A stretch of 64,000 nt of DNA, taken from NCBI GenBank assembly GCA_964543905.1, contig CAZIZO010000002.1:124001-188000 (forward strand), written 5' to 3'. The notes under the pieces were generated by a model. It ran no database searches. It was given only the letters and a program-made list of their open reading frames with translations, and had not been told where the DNA came from. Position numbers and translations under genes: made by a program. Position 1 is the stretch's first letter; every line of letters starts with the position of its first letter. Below are positions 9,441 through 17,624 of the stretch, piece by piece. Origin of the DNA: GCA-016699835 sp964543905. Its GTDB lineage: Bacteria; Planctomycetota; Phycisphaerae; Phycisphaerales; UBA1924.

Positions 9441-9500
9441 TTTGGTGGTCCAGTTGGTAGTTTGGTGGTCCAGTTGGTAGTTTGGTGGTCCAGTTTGGCG
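9441..9500. repeat. 20-bp tandem repeat, three copies
   Basis: The unit TTTGGTGGTCCAGTTGGTAG occurs at 9441-9460 and 9461-9480, with a third copy at 9481-9500 that diverges in its last six or so bases. The preceding 20 bases (9421-9440) look like a more decayed copy. The array is G/T-rich on the plus strand. Confidence 0.9.
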
Positions 9501-9512
9501 GTCATGGTGGGT

Positions 9513-9634
9513 GCTCGGCATGGGCCGAGCGTGGGCCAGGATGGCCCGTCGAGCGAACATCGCGTGAACGAGCCCGTTCACGTTGAAGCCACAGTCGGCG
9601 AGGAGCACGTCCGTCGCCCCGTTCGTGGGGCGAC
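9513..9634. other. Cluster of perfect inverted repeats upstream of dnaA
   Basis: Perfect hairpins occur in a row: 7-bp stem, 4-base loop at 9513-9530; 6-bp stem, 3-base loop at 9533-9547; 8-bp stem, 4-base loop at 9563-9582 (CGTGAACG and complement); 8-bp stem, 6-base loop at 9613-9634 (GTCGCCCC and complement). The three longest begin at 9513, 9563 and 9613, i.e. exactly 50 bases apart. None is followed by a T-run. Confidence 0.75.
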
Positions 9635-9786
9635 GCTGGTGCCTCGCGCCTCCTGATCCGCTCGAGCGTCGAAAGGAGTCAGCGCTCACCCCGGGTTTCG
9701 TCGGGATCGACACTCCACTGCCGTGCGGAGTGCGGTCGGGTTTTCTTCCGAAGGTGTTGTACTTCCAGGGGCGCGGTGTGGCGAGC

Positions 9787-11499
9787 ATGAACTCTTCGAA
9801 TCGGGATGCCTTGGGTCGTTCGGGTAGCGTCGAGAGCGCCTCGGCGTCGTTGGGGAATAGTGTGGATCGTCGTGCGGGTCGAGAGGACCAAGCCCGCCGT
9901 GGTGCCGAAGTCCGTGGCGATCGCGCCGAGCCGGGGGTTGGGGATCAGGAGACCCCATCACTTCGGCCCGGCGCGAACGGCACGGTGGGAAGGACCATCG
10001 AACTGAACGTCCCCCGAATGCTCTCGCGCCTCGCGGACGCGATCGGGAAGGACCACTTCGGGCGCTACTTTGACCGCCAGGCTCGCTTCGAGGCCCGTGA
10101 CGGAATGCTCGACGTGACCGTCCCGTCCGACTTCCTCGCCAAACTCATCGAGCGTCGATTCGGCCACGCGATCCGCCGCACCGCGAACGAGGTCGGCGGG
10201 GGCGAGATCGAGGTTCGCTTCCACGCAGATCGCGGATCGTTCGGGCTGCCCGTTCCCGCCCTGCCCGCGACGGGGCCAACGCTGTCGCCCTCGGGGAAGG
10301 TCATCGCCCCCCCACCCCGCCCCGACGCGCCGAGGATTGCCGCGCCCACGCCACGACCCAAGACGGGGCTGCTCCTCCGCCACAAACTGTCCGAGTTCGT
10401 GGTCGGCGCGTCCAATCGCCTCGCGTACGCCGCCGCCGTTCGCGTCGCCGAAGACCCGACCTTCCCCGGGTCGATCTTCATCCACGGCGAGTGCGGGATG
10501 GGGAAGACGCATCTGCTGCAAGGGCTGGCGATCCGATTCCTGGAGTTGCACCCCGGCGCGGCGGTGCGCTACACGACGGCGGAGGTCTTCACCAACGAGT
10601 ACGTGATGGCCATCAAAGCGAACAAGATGGACGCCTTCCGCAAGGGCTATCGCAAACTCGACCTCCTCTGCGTCGATGATGTCCACTTCTTCGCCCGCAA
10701 GGAAGCCACGCAGGGCGAACTGCTGCACACCTTCGACGCGATCGGGCTCGACGGCTCGCGGGTCGTCCTCGCGAGCGATGAGCACCCGCGAGAGATCGCG
10801 ACGCTGAGCGAGCGACTCCGATCAAGGTTCCTCGCCGGCGCCGTGGTCAAGATCGACGCGCCCGACCCCGAACTGCGCCCACGCCTCATCCGCCACCTCG
10901 CCCTGCGCCGTGGGCTGACGCTGGAAGACGCGGCCGTCGCGCTCATCGCGGAGCGCACGAGTCGGTCCATCGGGACGCTGGGCGGCTTCGGCGGCTCGGT
11001 GCGCGAGATCGACGGGCTCTTGATCCAGATTGAGGCCGTCCATCGCCTCCTGCCCGAGTTCGCCAGCAGCGACGGGCACATCGGGGCGATCCTGGTCCGT
11101 AAGGCGCTGGGCCTCGCCGACGGCGAGCGCGGGAGCGCTCGCGCCCGCAAGCCCATCACCATCCACGCGATCTCCAGCGAAGTGTGCAAGGCGCTCTCCG
11201 TCGAGGTCAGCGAACTGATGGGCAAGGGTCGCCATAAGCGCGTCGTCCTCGCACGAGCGCTGACGGCCCACCTCTGCCGCAAACTCACCAACCACTCATT
11301 CCCCGAGATCGCCCGGGGCATGGGACGCCCAAACCACTCCACCGTCATCACGGCGTGCAAGCGCCTCGCCGCCCAGATCGCGACCAACGAGCGCGTGGAA
11401 GAGGACGTGACCCTGGGCCTCGCGCCCGAACTGCGTGGGTTGGACATCGGACAACTCGCCGACGCGATGGGCGAGCGCGTGGTGCGCGTGGCCGGGTGA
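9787..11499 (+). CDS. dnaA: Chromosomal replication initiator protein DnaA
   Basis: DnaA binds origin DnaA boxes and opens the duplex. Visible parts: domain I from about residue 75 (LSRLADAIGKDHFGRYFD), a proline-rich linker, the AAA+ domain with Walker A GECGMGKTH (residues 234-242), Walker B LCVDDVHFF (Asp297, Asp298), and LRSRFLAGAVVKI, then domain IV with the signature ARALTAHLCRKL and GRPNHSTVITACKRL. From ATG 9787 it has 570 residues, about 70 more in front of domain I than usual; that extension has unusual T-ending codons and may be untranslated. A GTG at 9985 is a plausible alternative start. TGTGGATCG at 9861-9869 is a possible autoregulatory DnaA box. Confidence 0.93.
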   Translation: MNSSNRDALGRSGSVESASASLGNSVDRRAGREDQARRGAEVRGDRAEPGVGDQETPSLRPGANGTVGRTIELNVPRMLSRLADAIGKDHFGRYFDRQARFEARDGMLDVTVPSDFLAKLIERRFGHAIRRTANEVGGGEIEVRFHADRGSFGLPVPALPATGPTLSPSGKVIAPPPRPDAPRIAAPTPRPKTGLLLRHKLSEFVVGASNRLAYAAAVRVAEDPTFPGSIFIHGECGMGKTHLLQGLAIRFLELHPGAAVRYTTAEVFTNEYVMAIKANKMDAFRKGYRKLDLLCVDDVHFFARKEATQGELLHTFDAIGLDGSRVVLASDEHPREIATLSERLRSRFLAGAVVKIDAPDPELRPRLIRHLALRRGLTLEDAAVALIAERTSRSIGTLGGFGGSVREIDGLLIQIEAVHRLLPEFASSDGHIGAILVRKALGLADGERGSARARKPITIHAISSEVCKALSVEVSELMGKGRHKRVVLARALTAHLCRKLTNHSFPEIARGMGRPNHSTVITACKRLAAQIATNERVEEDVTLGLAPELRGLDIGQLADAMGERVVRVAG

Positions 11500-11561
11500 T
11501 CCCCGTTTTCCGTCCGCGACTTTCCAGTCGGCGGCACGGGCGGGTCGATCTACCATCCCCC

Positions 11562-12605
<1,044 letters not shown>

Positions 12606-12609
12606 CGAC

Positions 12610-12624
12610 GCGGGCGTCGCCCGC
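12610..12624. terminator. Hairpin between the convergent moxR-like and HIT genes
   Basis: GCGGGC (12610-12615) and GCCCGC (12619-12624) form a 6-bp GC stem with a 3-base loop in the short gap between two convergent genes. There is no T-run, so it is at best a weak bidirectional terminator. Confidence 0.35.
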
Positions 12625-12630
12625 GCACGA

Positions 12631-13212
12631 TCAGGACCCTCGCAGCCCCATCACCCTCGCGATCGCCCGGAATCGCTCTCCCATGGCCTCGAGCGAACTG
12701 GGGATCACCCGGACCTGTCCCACGATCGAGATGAAGTTCGTGTCGCCGCCCCAGCGCGGCACCAGATGCACGTGCAGGTGCTGCGGCACGCCCGCACCCG
12801 CGGCACGCCCCTGGTTCAGCCCCAGATTCACGCCTTGTGGCTGGAGTGTCCGCTCCAAGAGGTCCATCGCCAGGTCCACGTGCCGCCACAGATCGGCTCG
12901 TTGCTCGGGGGTGTAGTCCAGCAGCCTCGGTCGCGGATCGCCGAGCGCGACGAGCAGGTGCCCGTTCGCATACGGATAAGCGTTCAGCATGATGAGCGCG
13001 GTCCCCGTGCGGACGAGAACGTGGTTGTCGTCGTCGCGCGCGGGATCACGCCACGCGTCGAGAAGGAACGAGCCCGAGCCTGCGGCGGGTGGCCCGCTGG
13101 TCTTTTCCTTCTCGTCCAACTTCTCGAGATACGGCAGTCGCCACGGCGCCTGCAAGAGGGGCGCGGCATCGGGTTGCGTGGGCGATTGCCCCGGCGTGGG
13201 TGCGGTGCTCAT
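12631..13212 (-). CDS. HIT family hydrolase
   Basis: This 193-residue protein carries the histidine triad QHLHVHLVPRW (His145, His147, His149), preceded by NLGLNQGRAAGAGVPQHLH and the N-terminal block LIMLNAYPYANGHLLV. HIT proteins hydrolyse or transfer nucleotides, and this subgroup resembles Ap4A phosphorylase-like or Fhit-like enzymes. The first 45 residues form a Pro-rich extension not needed for the fold. The ATG at 13212 is used because it is the first in frame with coding character. Confidence 0.9.
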   Translation of the reverse strand: MSTAPTPGQSPTQPDAAPLLQAPWRLPYLEKLDEKEKTSGPPAAGSGSFLLDAWRDPARDDDNHVLVRTGTALIMLNAYPYANGHLLVALGDPRPRLLDYTPEQRADLWRHVDLAMDLLERTLQPQGVNLGLNQGRAAGAGVPQHLHVHLVPRWGGDTNFISIVGQVRVIPSSLEAMGERFRAIARVMGLRGS

Positions 13213-13397
13213 GCCCCAAGCGTGCGCCGCGGTTCGCCCCGAGGCAAGTGCCTCCCCACGCCTCGCGGCCTCGATCGACGGTCCAACTGGTCCCCCACGG
13301 ACGATCGCCGTGGTGGAATCCCCCGGGCTATCGCGTTTCCACCTCCAATCGCCCGTTGATCCCTCTACACTCTCCCTCCATTTTTGCAGGAGTTCCC

Positions 13398-14903
13398 ATG
13401 TTCCAGTCGCTCGTCGTCAAGCCCGTCGCCAAGCCCGCGTGCCTTGTTCTCGCCCTCGTTCAGCCCGCGGACGAGGCGACGACTCCGAAACTGGACGACC
13501 GATCGAAGTCCATCGCCCGCGAGCACGCCGTGCTCGACGCACTGCTCGCCGCGCTCAAGCGCCCCGAATCCACGGGTGAACCCGGCAACGTGGTGGAAGC
13601 CTTTGGCGAGAAGGGGCAGCGCGTCCTCGCCGTCGGGCTGGGCAAGCAAGCCGATTTCCAGGTCGGCGCCCTGCGCAACGCCGCCGCCGCCGCGGGACGC
13701 CGCCTCGCCGCCGTGAAATGCGAATCGGCCACGATCGAACTGGACGGCATCCTCAAGACCCTCAAGGCCGACCGCGCCGCCGCAGGCAGCGCGTTCGGAG
13801 AAGGCATTGGCCTCCTCGGCTGGGTCTGCGATGAGTTCCGCGGCAAGGGCTCCACGCCCAGCAAGCGCGTCAAACTCACGCTCTCCAGCAGCGACAAGAC
13901 CTTTGCCGCCGGCCTCGAGCGCGGGCTCGCCCTCGCCGTCAGCACCAACTACACCCGCACCCTCAGCCAGACCCCGCCCAACATCGCCACCACCTCCTAC
14001 ATGGCCAACGCCGCCAGAAAACTCGCGAAGCAAACCGGCCTCAACTTCCGCATCTTCGAGGGCCAGGACCTCGTCAAGGAAAAGTTCGAGGGACTCATCA
14101 ACGTCGGCAAGGCCAGCGAGAACAAGCCCTGCTTGGTCCGCCTGGAATGGAATCCCAAGAACGCCAAATCCAGCAAGCCCATCGTCCTCGTCGGCAAAAC
14201 CATGACCTACGACACCGGCGGGCTCTCCCTCAAAGTCAACAACGGCATGGTCGGGATGAAACGCGATAAGGACGGCGGGTGCGCCGTCCTCGGCGCCATG
14301 CACGCCATCGCCACCGTCATCAAGCCCCGCCGGCGCGTCGTCGCCCTCCTCGCCATCGCCGAGAACTCCATCTCCGACGAGGCCTACCGCCCCGACGACG
14401 TGATCACCTATCGCAACGGCGTCACCGTCGAAGTCACCAACACCGACGCCGAAGGACGCCTCGTCCTCGCCGACGCCCTCTGCTGGGCCTGCGATCAAGA
14501 GGACCCGGCGTCGATCATCGACCTCGCCACGCTCACCGGCGGCGTCGTTGTCGCCCTCGGCTCCACCTACGCCGGCATGTTCTGCGAGGACGACAAACTC
14601 CGCGCCAAGATCGAAGCCGCCAGCCAAGCCAGCGGCGAACGCGTCTGGCGCCTCCCCATGCACCAGGAATACCGCGACCTCATGAAGAGCCCCGTCGCCG
14701 ACATCCTCAACTCCAACCCCAACCGCAAGGCTCACCCCATCCAGGGCGCGGCCTTCCTCTCCTACTTCGTCGAAGAGAAGGTGCCGTGGTGCCACCTCGA
14801 CATCGCGGGCGTCCACGTCGCCGAGAGTAACAAGGGCATGTGGGTCGAAGGCCCGACAGGCTGGGGCGTGCGCCTGTTGGCGAATCTGCTGGATGCGGAG
14901 TGA
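13398..14903 (+). CDS. pepA: Leucyl aminopeptidase, peptidase family M17
   Basis: The 501-residue product is a cytosolic dinuclear metallo-aminopeptidase. The C-terminal catalytic domain shows all signature parts: VGKTMTYDTGGLSLK (Lys267, Asp272), DMG-like block replaced by KRDKDGGCAVLG, the signature NTDAEGRL (348-355), and DIAGV near the end. The N-terminal macro-like domain (about 1-165) is typical of the family. The start is well supported: ATG 13398 follows AGGAG by five bases. The gene stands alone between divergent and co-directional neighbours with a 185-bp upstream gap. Confidence 0.93.
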   Translation: MFQSLVVKPVAKPACLVLALVQPADEATTPKLDDRSKSIAREHAVLDALLAALKRPESTGEPGNVVEAFGEKGQRVLAVGLGKQADFQVGALRNAAAAAGRRLAAVKCESATIELDGILKTLKADRAAAGSAFGEGIGLLGWVCDEFRGKGSTPSKRVKLTLSSSDKTFAAGLERGLALAVSTNYTRTLSQTPPNIATTSYMANAARKLAKQTGLNFRIFEGQDLVKEKFEGLINVGKASENKPCLVRLEWNPKNAKSSKPIVLVGKTMTYDTGGLSLKVNNGMVGMKRDKDGGCAVLGAMHAIATVIKPRRRVVALLAIAENSISDEAYRPDDVITYRNGVTVEVTNTDAEGRLVLADALCWACDQEDPASIIDLATLTGGVVVALGSTYAGMFCEDDKLRAKIEAASQASGERVWRLPMHQEYRDLMKSPVADILNSNPNRKAHPIQGAAFLSYFVEEKVPWCHLDIAGVHVAESNKGMWVEGPTGWGVRLLANLLDAE

Positions 14904-15042
14904 GCCGCGCTGGGGAGAAGGTCGATCGATCGCCTACACGAACACGCGGCGAACATGCGGCCTTCTACGTGCGTGGCGCGTTCGGCTTCACGGAGATTTC
15001 ACTTGCACACCCGGCGGATGTCGCGCATACTAAATCGAGACC

Positions 15043-16557
15043 GTGAGCCACAGGAGGATCGCATGCACAACACGGGCATCGGGCATCGGGCGACTCTACG
15101 CGCTCGTTCTGGGCATCTTGCTGAGCAACTTTAGCGTGCCCGCCGCGCTCGCCCAGCATGAAACTCGCTATGCACCCGGCAAGATCATCGTGCGGTTCGA
15201 TCCGACGGGCGATGTCGAGCCTCGCGTGTTGGTGGACCTCGCCGAGGTGCTGACGCAGGGGCGAACTGTTTTCTTTGATGAGGAGTTTGTACCGGGCTTC
15301 GCGGCGATCCGCGTGGAAGTCGGCTCGGAGTTGGAGTCGATCGAGCGCGTGGGCGGCTTGCCGGGCGTGATGTACGCGACGCGCAGCGCGATCGCGGAAC
15401 TCGCCTCGCAACCCAATGACCCGTGGCTCCCGCAACAATGGCGGTTCCAGAATACCGGGCAGGTCGTGAATCAGCACACGGGTGCGACAGGCATCGCCGG
15501 CTGTGATGTTTGTGCAATTCCTGCCTGGACAGTGCGACGCAATGCATTTCCTGTGATCATTGCCGTACTGGATTCCGGCGTGAACTACTTGCACGCCGAC
15601 CTGAAACTCAATATGTGGATGAACTTGTTTGACCCACCTGGCAACGGCGATGAAGATAATAATGGATACGTGGACGACGTCTACGGAATCCGTATCAATG
15701 GCTGTGATGACAACTACCCACCTGGCGACCCATTCGAAACCTTTGGGTATCAGCACGACCCGCTGTATGGCGGCCACCATGGTACTGCCGTGGCTTCGTT
15801 CGTAGGCGCTCGCGGAAGCAACGAAATCATGGGAACGGGAATGGCTTGGACGGTCCAGATCGTGGCGCTCGCTGGGTGGGATCGAGACGCATTCGGAGAG
15901 TTCTGTGGTGCATTGGATGATTCCAGTATTATTGTTGGCTTCAAGTATGCTTGGAAGCATGGGGCGAAACTCGTTAATTGTAGCTTTGGTTTCAGCGTCG
16001 ACACGCCAGCCCTGTACGATGCGTTCTCGAGCCTGCACGACAAAGGCGTCATCGCAGCCGTTTCCGCCCACAACCACGGTATAGATATCGACAACCCTGC
16101 AACTCCACCTACTCTTGGACTTTATCCCGCGCGTTACTACTTCAACACCATGATTGTCATCGGCGCCTCCGATGAGTGCAATCGCCGATCAATCTGGTCT
16201 CCTTCGTCTTCGTCGAACTGGGGTGCCGTGTCCGTCGATTTGTTTGCGCCGGGGAGCCACCTTCGAACGTTTGACGGCAACGACGCTTGCCCGGCGTTCA
16301 ATGGAACTGCGCCACACTATTGTGGTGGAACATCCTTTTCCACACCCCTGACTTCGGGTGTTCTTGCTCTTGTATGGGCACAGCATCCAACCTGGTCAGC
16401 CAAGGACGTTGTTGATCATGTGATCGCATGTACGACACCCATCGGTTGTCTTCAGGGGATGTGCGCGAGTGGTGGTATCCTGAACGCGGCAAAGGCGCTC
16501 GGTGCGATTTGCCCCAATCTCGGACAATGTTGTTCCATGCCGACCGGACCTTGCTGA
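15043..16557 (+). CDS. Subtilisin-like serine protease (S8), secreted; start region frameshifted
   Basis: From GTG 15043 the product has 504 residues: a signal peptide ending near PAALAQ, a prodomain (YAPGKIIVRF onward), then an S8 catalytic domain with triad Asp177 (VLDSGV), His246 (HHGTAVAS) and Ser431 (GTSFSTP). The C-terminus is short and Cys-rich (LGQCCSMPTGPC) and lacks the dockerin tail of its neighbours. The start is odd. A strong ribosome binding site (AGGAGG) precedes ATG 15063, but that frame stops after 23 codons because a 7-bp unit is duplicated at 15074-15087; with one copy removed, ATG 15063 reads straight into the signal peptide. As it stands, only the weakly supported GTG 15043 is in frame. 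Confidence 0.85.
   Translation: MSHRRIACTTRASGIGRLYALVLGILLSNFSVPAALAQHETRYAPGKIIVRFDPTGDVEPRVLVDLAEVLTQGRTVFFDEEFVPGFAAIRVEVGSELESIERVGGLPGVMYATRSAIAELASQPNDPWLPQQWRFQNTGQVVNQHTGATGIAGCDVCAIPAWTVRRNAFPVIIAVLDSGVNYLHADLKLNMWMNLFDPPGNGDEDNNGYVDDVYGIRINGCDDNYPPGDPFETFGYQHDPLYGGHHGTAVASFVGARGSNEIMGTGMAWTVQIVALAGWDRDAFGEFCGALDDSSIIVGFKYAWKHGAKLVNCSFGFSVDTPALYDAFSSLHDKGVIAAVSAHNHGIDIDNPATPPTLGLYPARYYFNTMIVIGASDECNRRSIWSPSSSSNWGAVSVDLFAPGSHLRTFDGNDACPAFNGTAPHYCGGTSFSTPLTSGVLALVWAQHPTWSAKDVVDHVIACTTPIGCLQGMCASGGILNAAKALGAICPNLGQCCSMPTGPC
15074..15087. repeat. 7-bp tandem duplication inside the subtilisin start region
   Basis: GGGCATC occurs twice in a row (15074-15080, 15081-15087), followed by GGG. 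Seven bases is not a multiple of three, so the second copy moves the reading frame between the Shine-Dalgarno-supported ATG 15063 and the signal peptide. Confidence 0.9.
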
Positions 16558-16579
16558 GCTCCATGATGGGAGGAACCGC

Positions 16580-17431
16580 ATGCTCAATATCCGACTCCGA
16601 TTGATCTGCGGCACTCTGGGTTGCATCGCGTCGCTCGCGTATGCACAGCCGTACGTTGCCAATCTACGCTGGCAAGCCTCTCAAGACGGCGGGGCATCAT
16701 GGCATGACGGCACCGTGGTCGTTGCTCGAGGCTTCCAGTCCGTACTCGTGCGGCTCAAGGCTGAATGGAACAGCACGAGTTCACAGATCGTCTTCGCAGG
16801 TACGAACTTCGATGCCACCGTTCGCTCGCTCGGGCGAGTCTCGGGCGATTGGGTCGATCAGTTCGACTCGGGAAGCCCGTCTTGGACGCCAGGAAACTAC
16901 TTTGGATTTACCTACACTCGCTTTGGCGGCACGCTCAAGATTGACGATGTACGGGATGTCGACGAGCCCGGAACGGGCCCCCGATGGATACAAGTCCAAC
17001 AGGCACCGCCCACCATTCCGCCCGGCCACCCGGAGAATCCAACGATCCTCTTTCGGTTCCGGCTTCGTTTGGATGGCGATCCGGGATGCCGCCGGGTGAG
17101 TGCCGTGTTTCGCCCTTATTCCCCAAGTTTTCCGACCCATGTGGCGGCCTTGTGGATACCTCCATACTCCCTTCCGGTCATCGGCGTGCCGACCATCATC
17201 TCAGACTTAGACCTCGTCGTCCCCTGCCCCGCCGACTTTGACGACGGCACCGCCTCCGGCACCCCCGACGGCGGCGTCACGATCGACGACCTCCTCTACT
17301 TCCTCGCTCTCTACGCCGACGGCGCCCTCGCCGCCGACCTCTCCTCCCCCGCCACGCCCGGCACGCCCGACGGCGGCGTCACCATCGACGATTTGCTCTA
17401 CTACCTCGATCGCTACGAAGGCGGATGTTGA
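16580..17431 (+). CDS. Secreted GC-type dockerin protein, N-terminal domain unknown
   Basis: The 283-residue protein starts at ATG 16580, five bases after a GGAGGA ribosome binding site, with a signal peptide ending near SLAYAQ. Residues 25-215 are an unrecognised exported domain (begins PYVANLRWQASQDGGASW), resembling a cohesin-like or beta-sandwich secreted domain only in composition. Residues 216-283 (DNA 17225-17428) are the 68-residue tail with two repeats, DFDDG...TPDGGVTIDDLLYFL and TPDGGVTIDDLLYYL, ending EGGC. The Asp-rich loops suggest calcium binding as in dockerin. It follows the subtilisin gene by 22 bases and is probably cotranscribed with it. Confidence 0.8.
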   Translation: MLNIRLRLICGTLGCIASLAYAQPYVANLRWQASQDGGASWHDGTVVVARGFQSVLVRLKAEWNSTSSQIVFAGTNFDATVRSLGRVSGDWVDQFDSGSPSWTPGNYFGFTYTRFGGTLKIDDVRDVDEPGTGPRWIQVQQAPPTIPPGHPENPTILFRFRLRLDGDPGCRRVSAVFRPYSPSFPTHVAALWIPPYSLPVIGVPTIISDLDLVVPCPADFDDGTASGTPDGGVTIDDLLYFLALYADGALAADLSSPATPGTPDGGVTIDDLLYYLDRYEGGC

Positions 17432-17499
17432 TCGAGCCCGTGCCCTCTGAGGGGTCGGTCTCCTTCTCTAGGCAGGTGGTCTCGAACGCGCGTGACGCC

Positions 17500-17610
17500 G
17501 TGGCGGACAATGACGACGTGGACGACGGTTCGTCGCTGGGCATCCTGGATCACGGCGTGACGAACGACGATCTGTTGTACGACCTCAACCACTTTCAGAA
17601 TGGGTGTTGC
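17500..17610 (+). pseudogene. Decayed GC-type dockerin repeat remnant
   Basis: In a frame different from the upstream gene and after its stop codon, the sequence translates to VADNDDVDDGSSLGILDHG, then VTNDDLLYDLNHFQNGC. This aligns over its full length with one dockerin repeat (VADVDDG, PDGGVTIDDLLYYL, FEGGC) but has several changes at conserved positions. No start, signal peptide or upstream domain goes with it, so I read it as the relic of a gene or tail duplication. It ends just before the stop of the convergent dockerin gene. Confidence 0.7.
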
Positions 17611-17624
17611 GCGGGAGCGGGGGA

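Larger units (their letters stand above)
8975..9786. other. Long intergenic region upstream of dnaA with repeats and hairpins
   Basis: About 810 bases hold no convincing gene. Frames that stay open here have no family resemblance and poor codon composition. By eye the stretch is richer in A and T than the neighbours. It contains an eight-T run (9057-9064) next to CGTGGACAA (9047-9055), a loose match to a DnaA box on the minus strand, a 20-bp tandem repeat (9441-9500) and a run of perfect small hairpins (9513-9634). Its place before dnaA makes an origin or a structured regulatory region possible, but a dense DnaA-box cluster was not seen. Confidence 0.5.

Noticed and set aside
8975..9786. Chromosome origin (oriC)
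   Set aside because: Only loose single matches to DnaA boxes (9047-9055 and, inside dnaA, 9861-9869) were found, not a cluster. Kept as a possibility but not called.
13365..14816. Minus-strand frame of 483 residues opposite leucyl aminopeptidase
   Set aside because: The plus strand has the full M17 signature; the antisense sequence is only Gly/Glu/Asp-rich filler.
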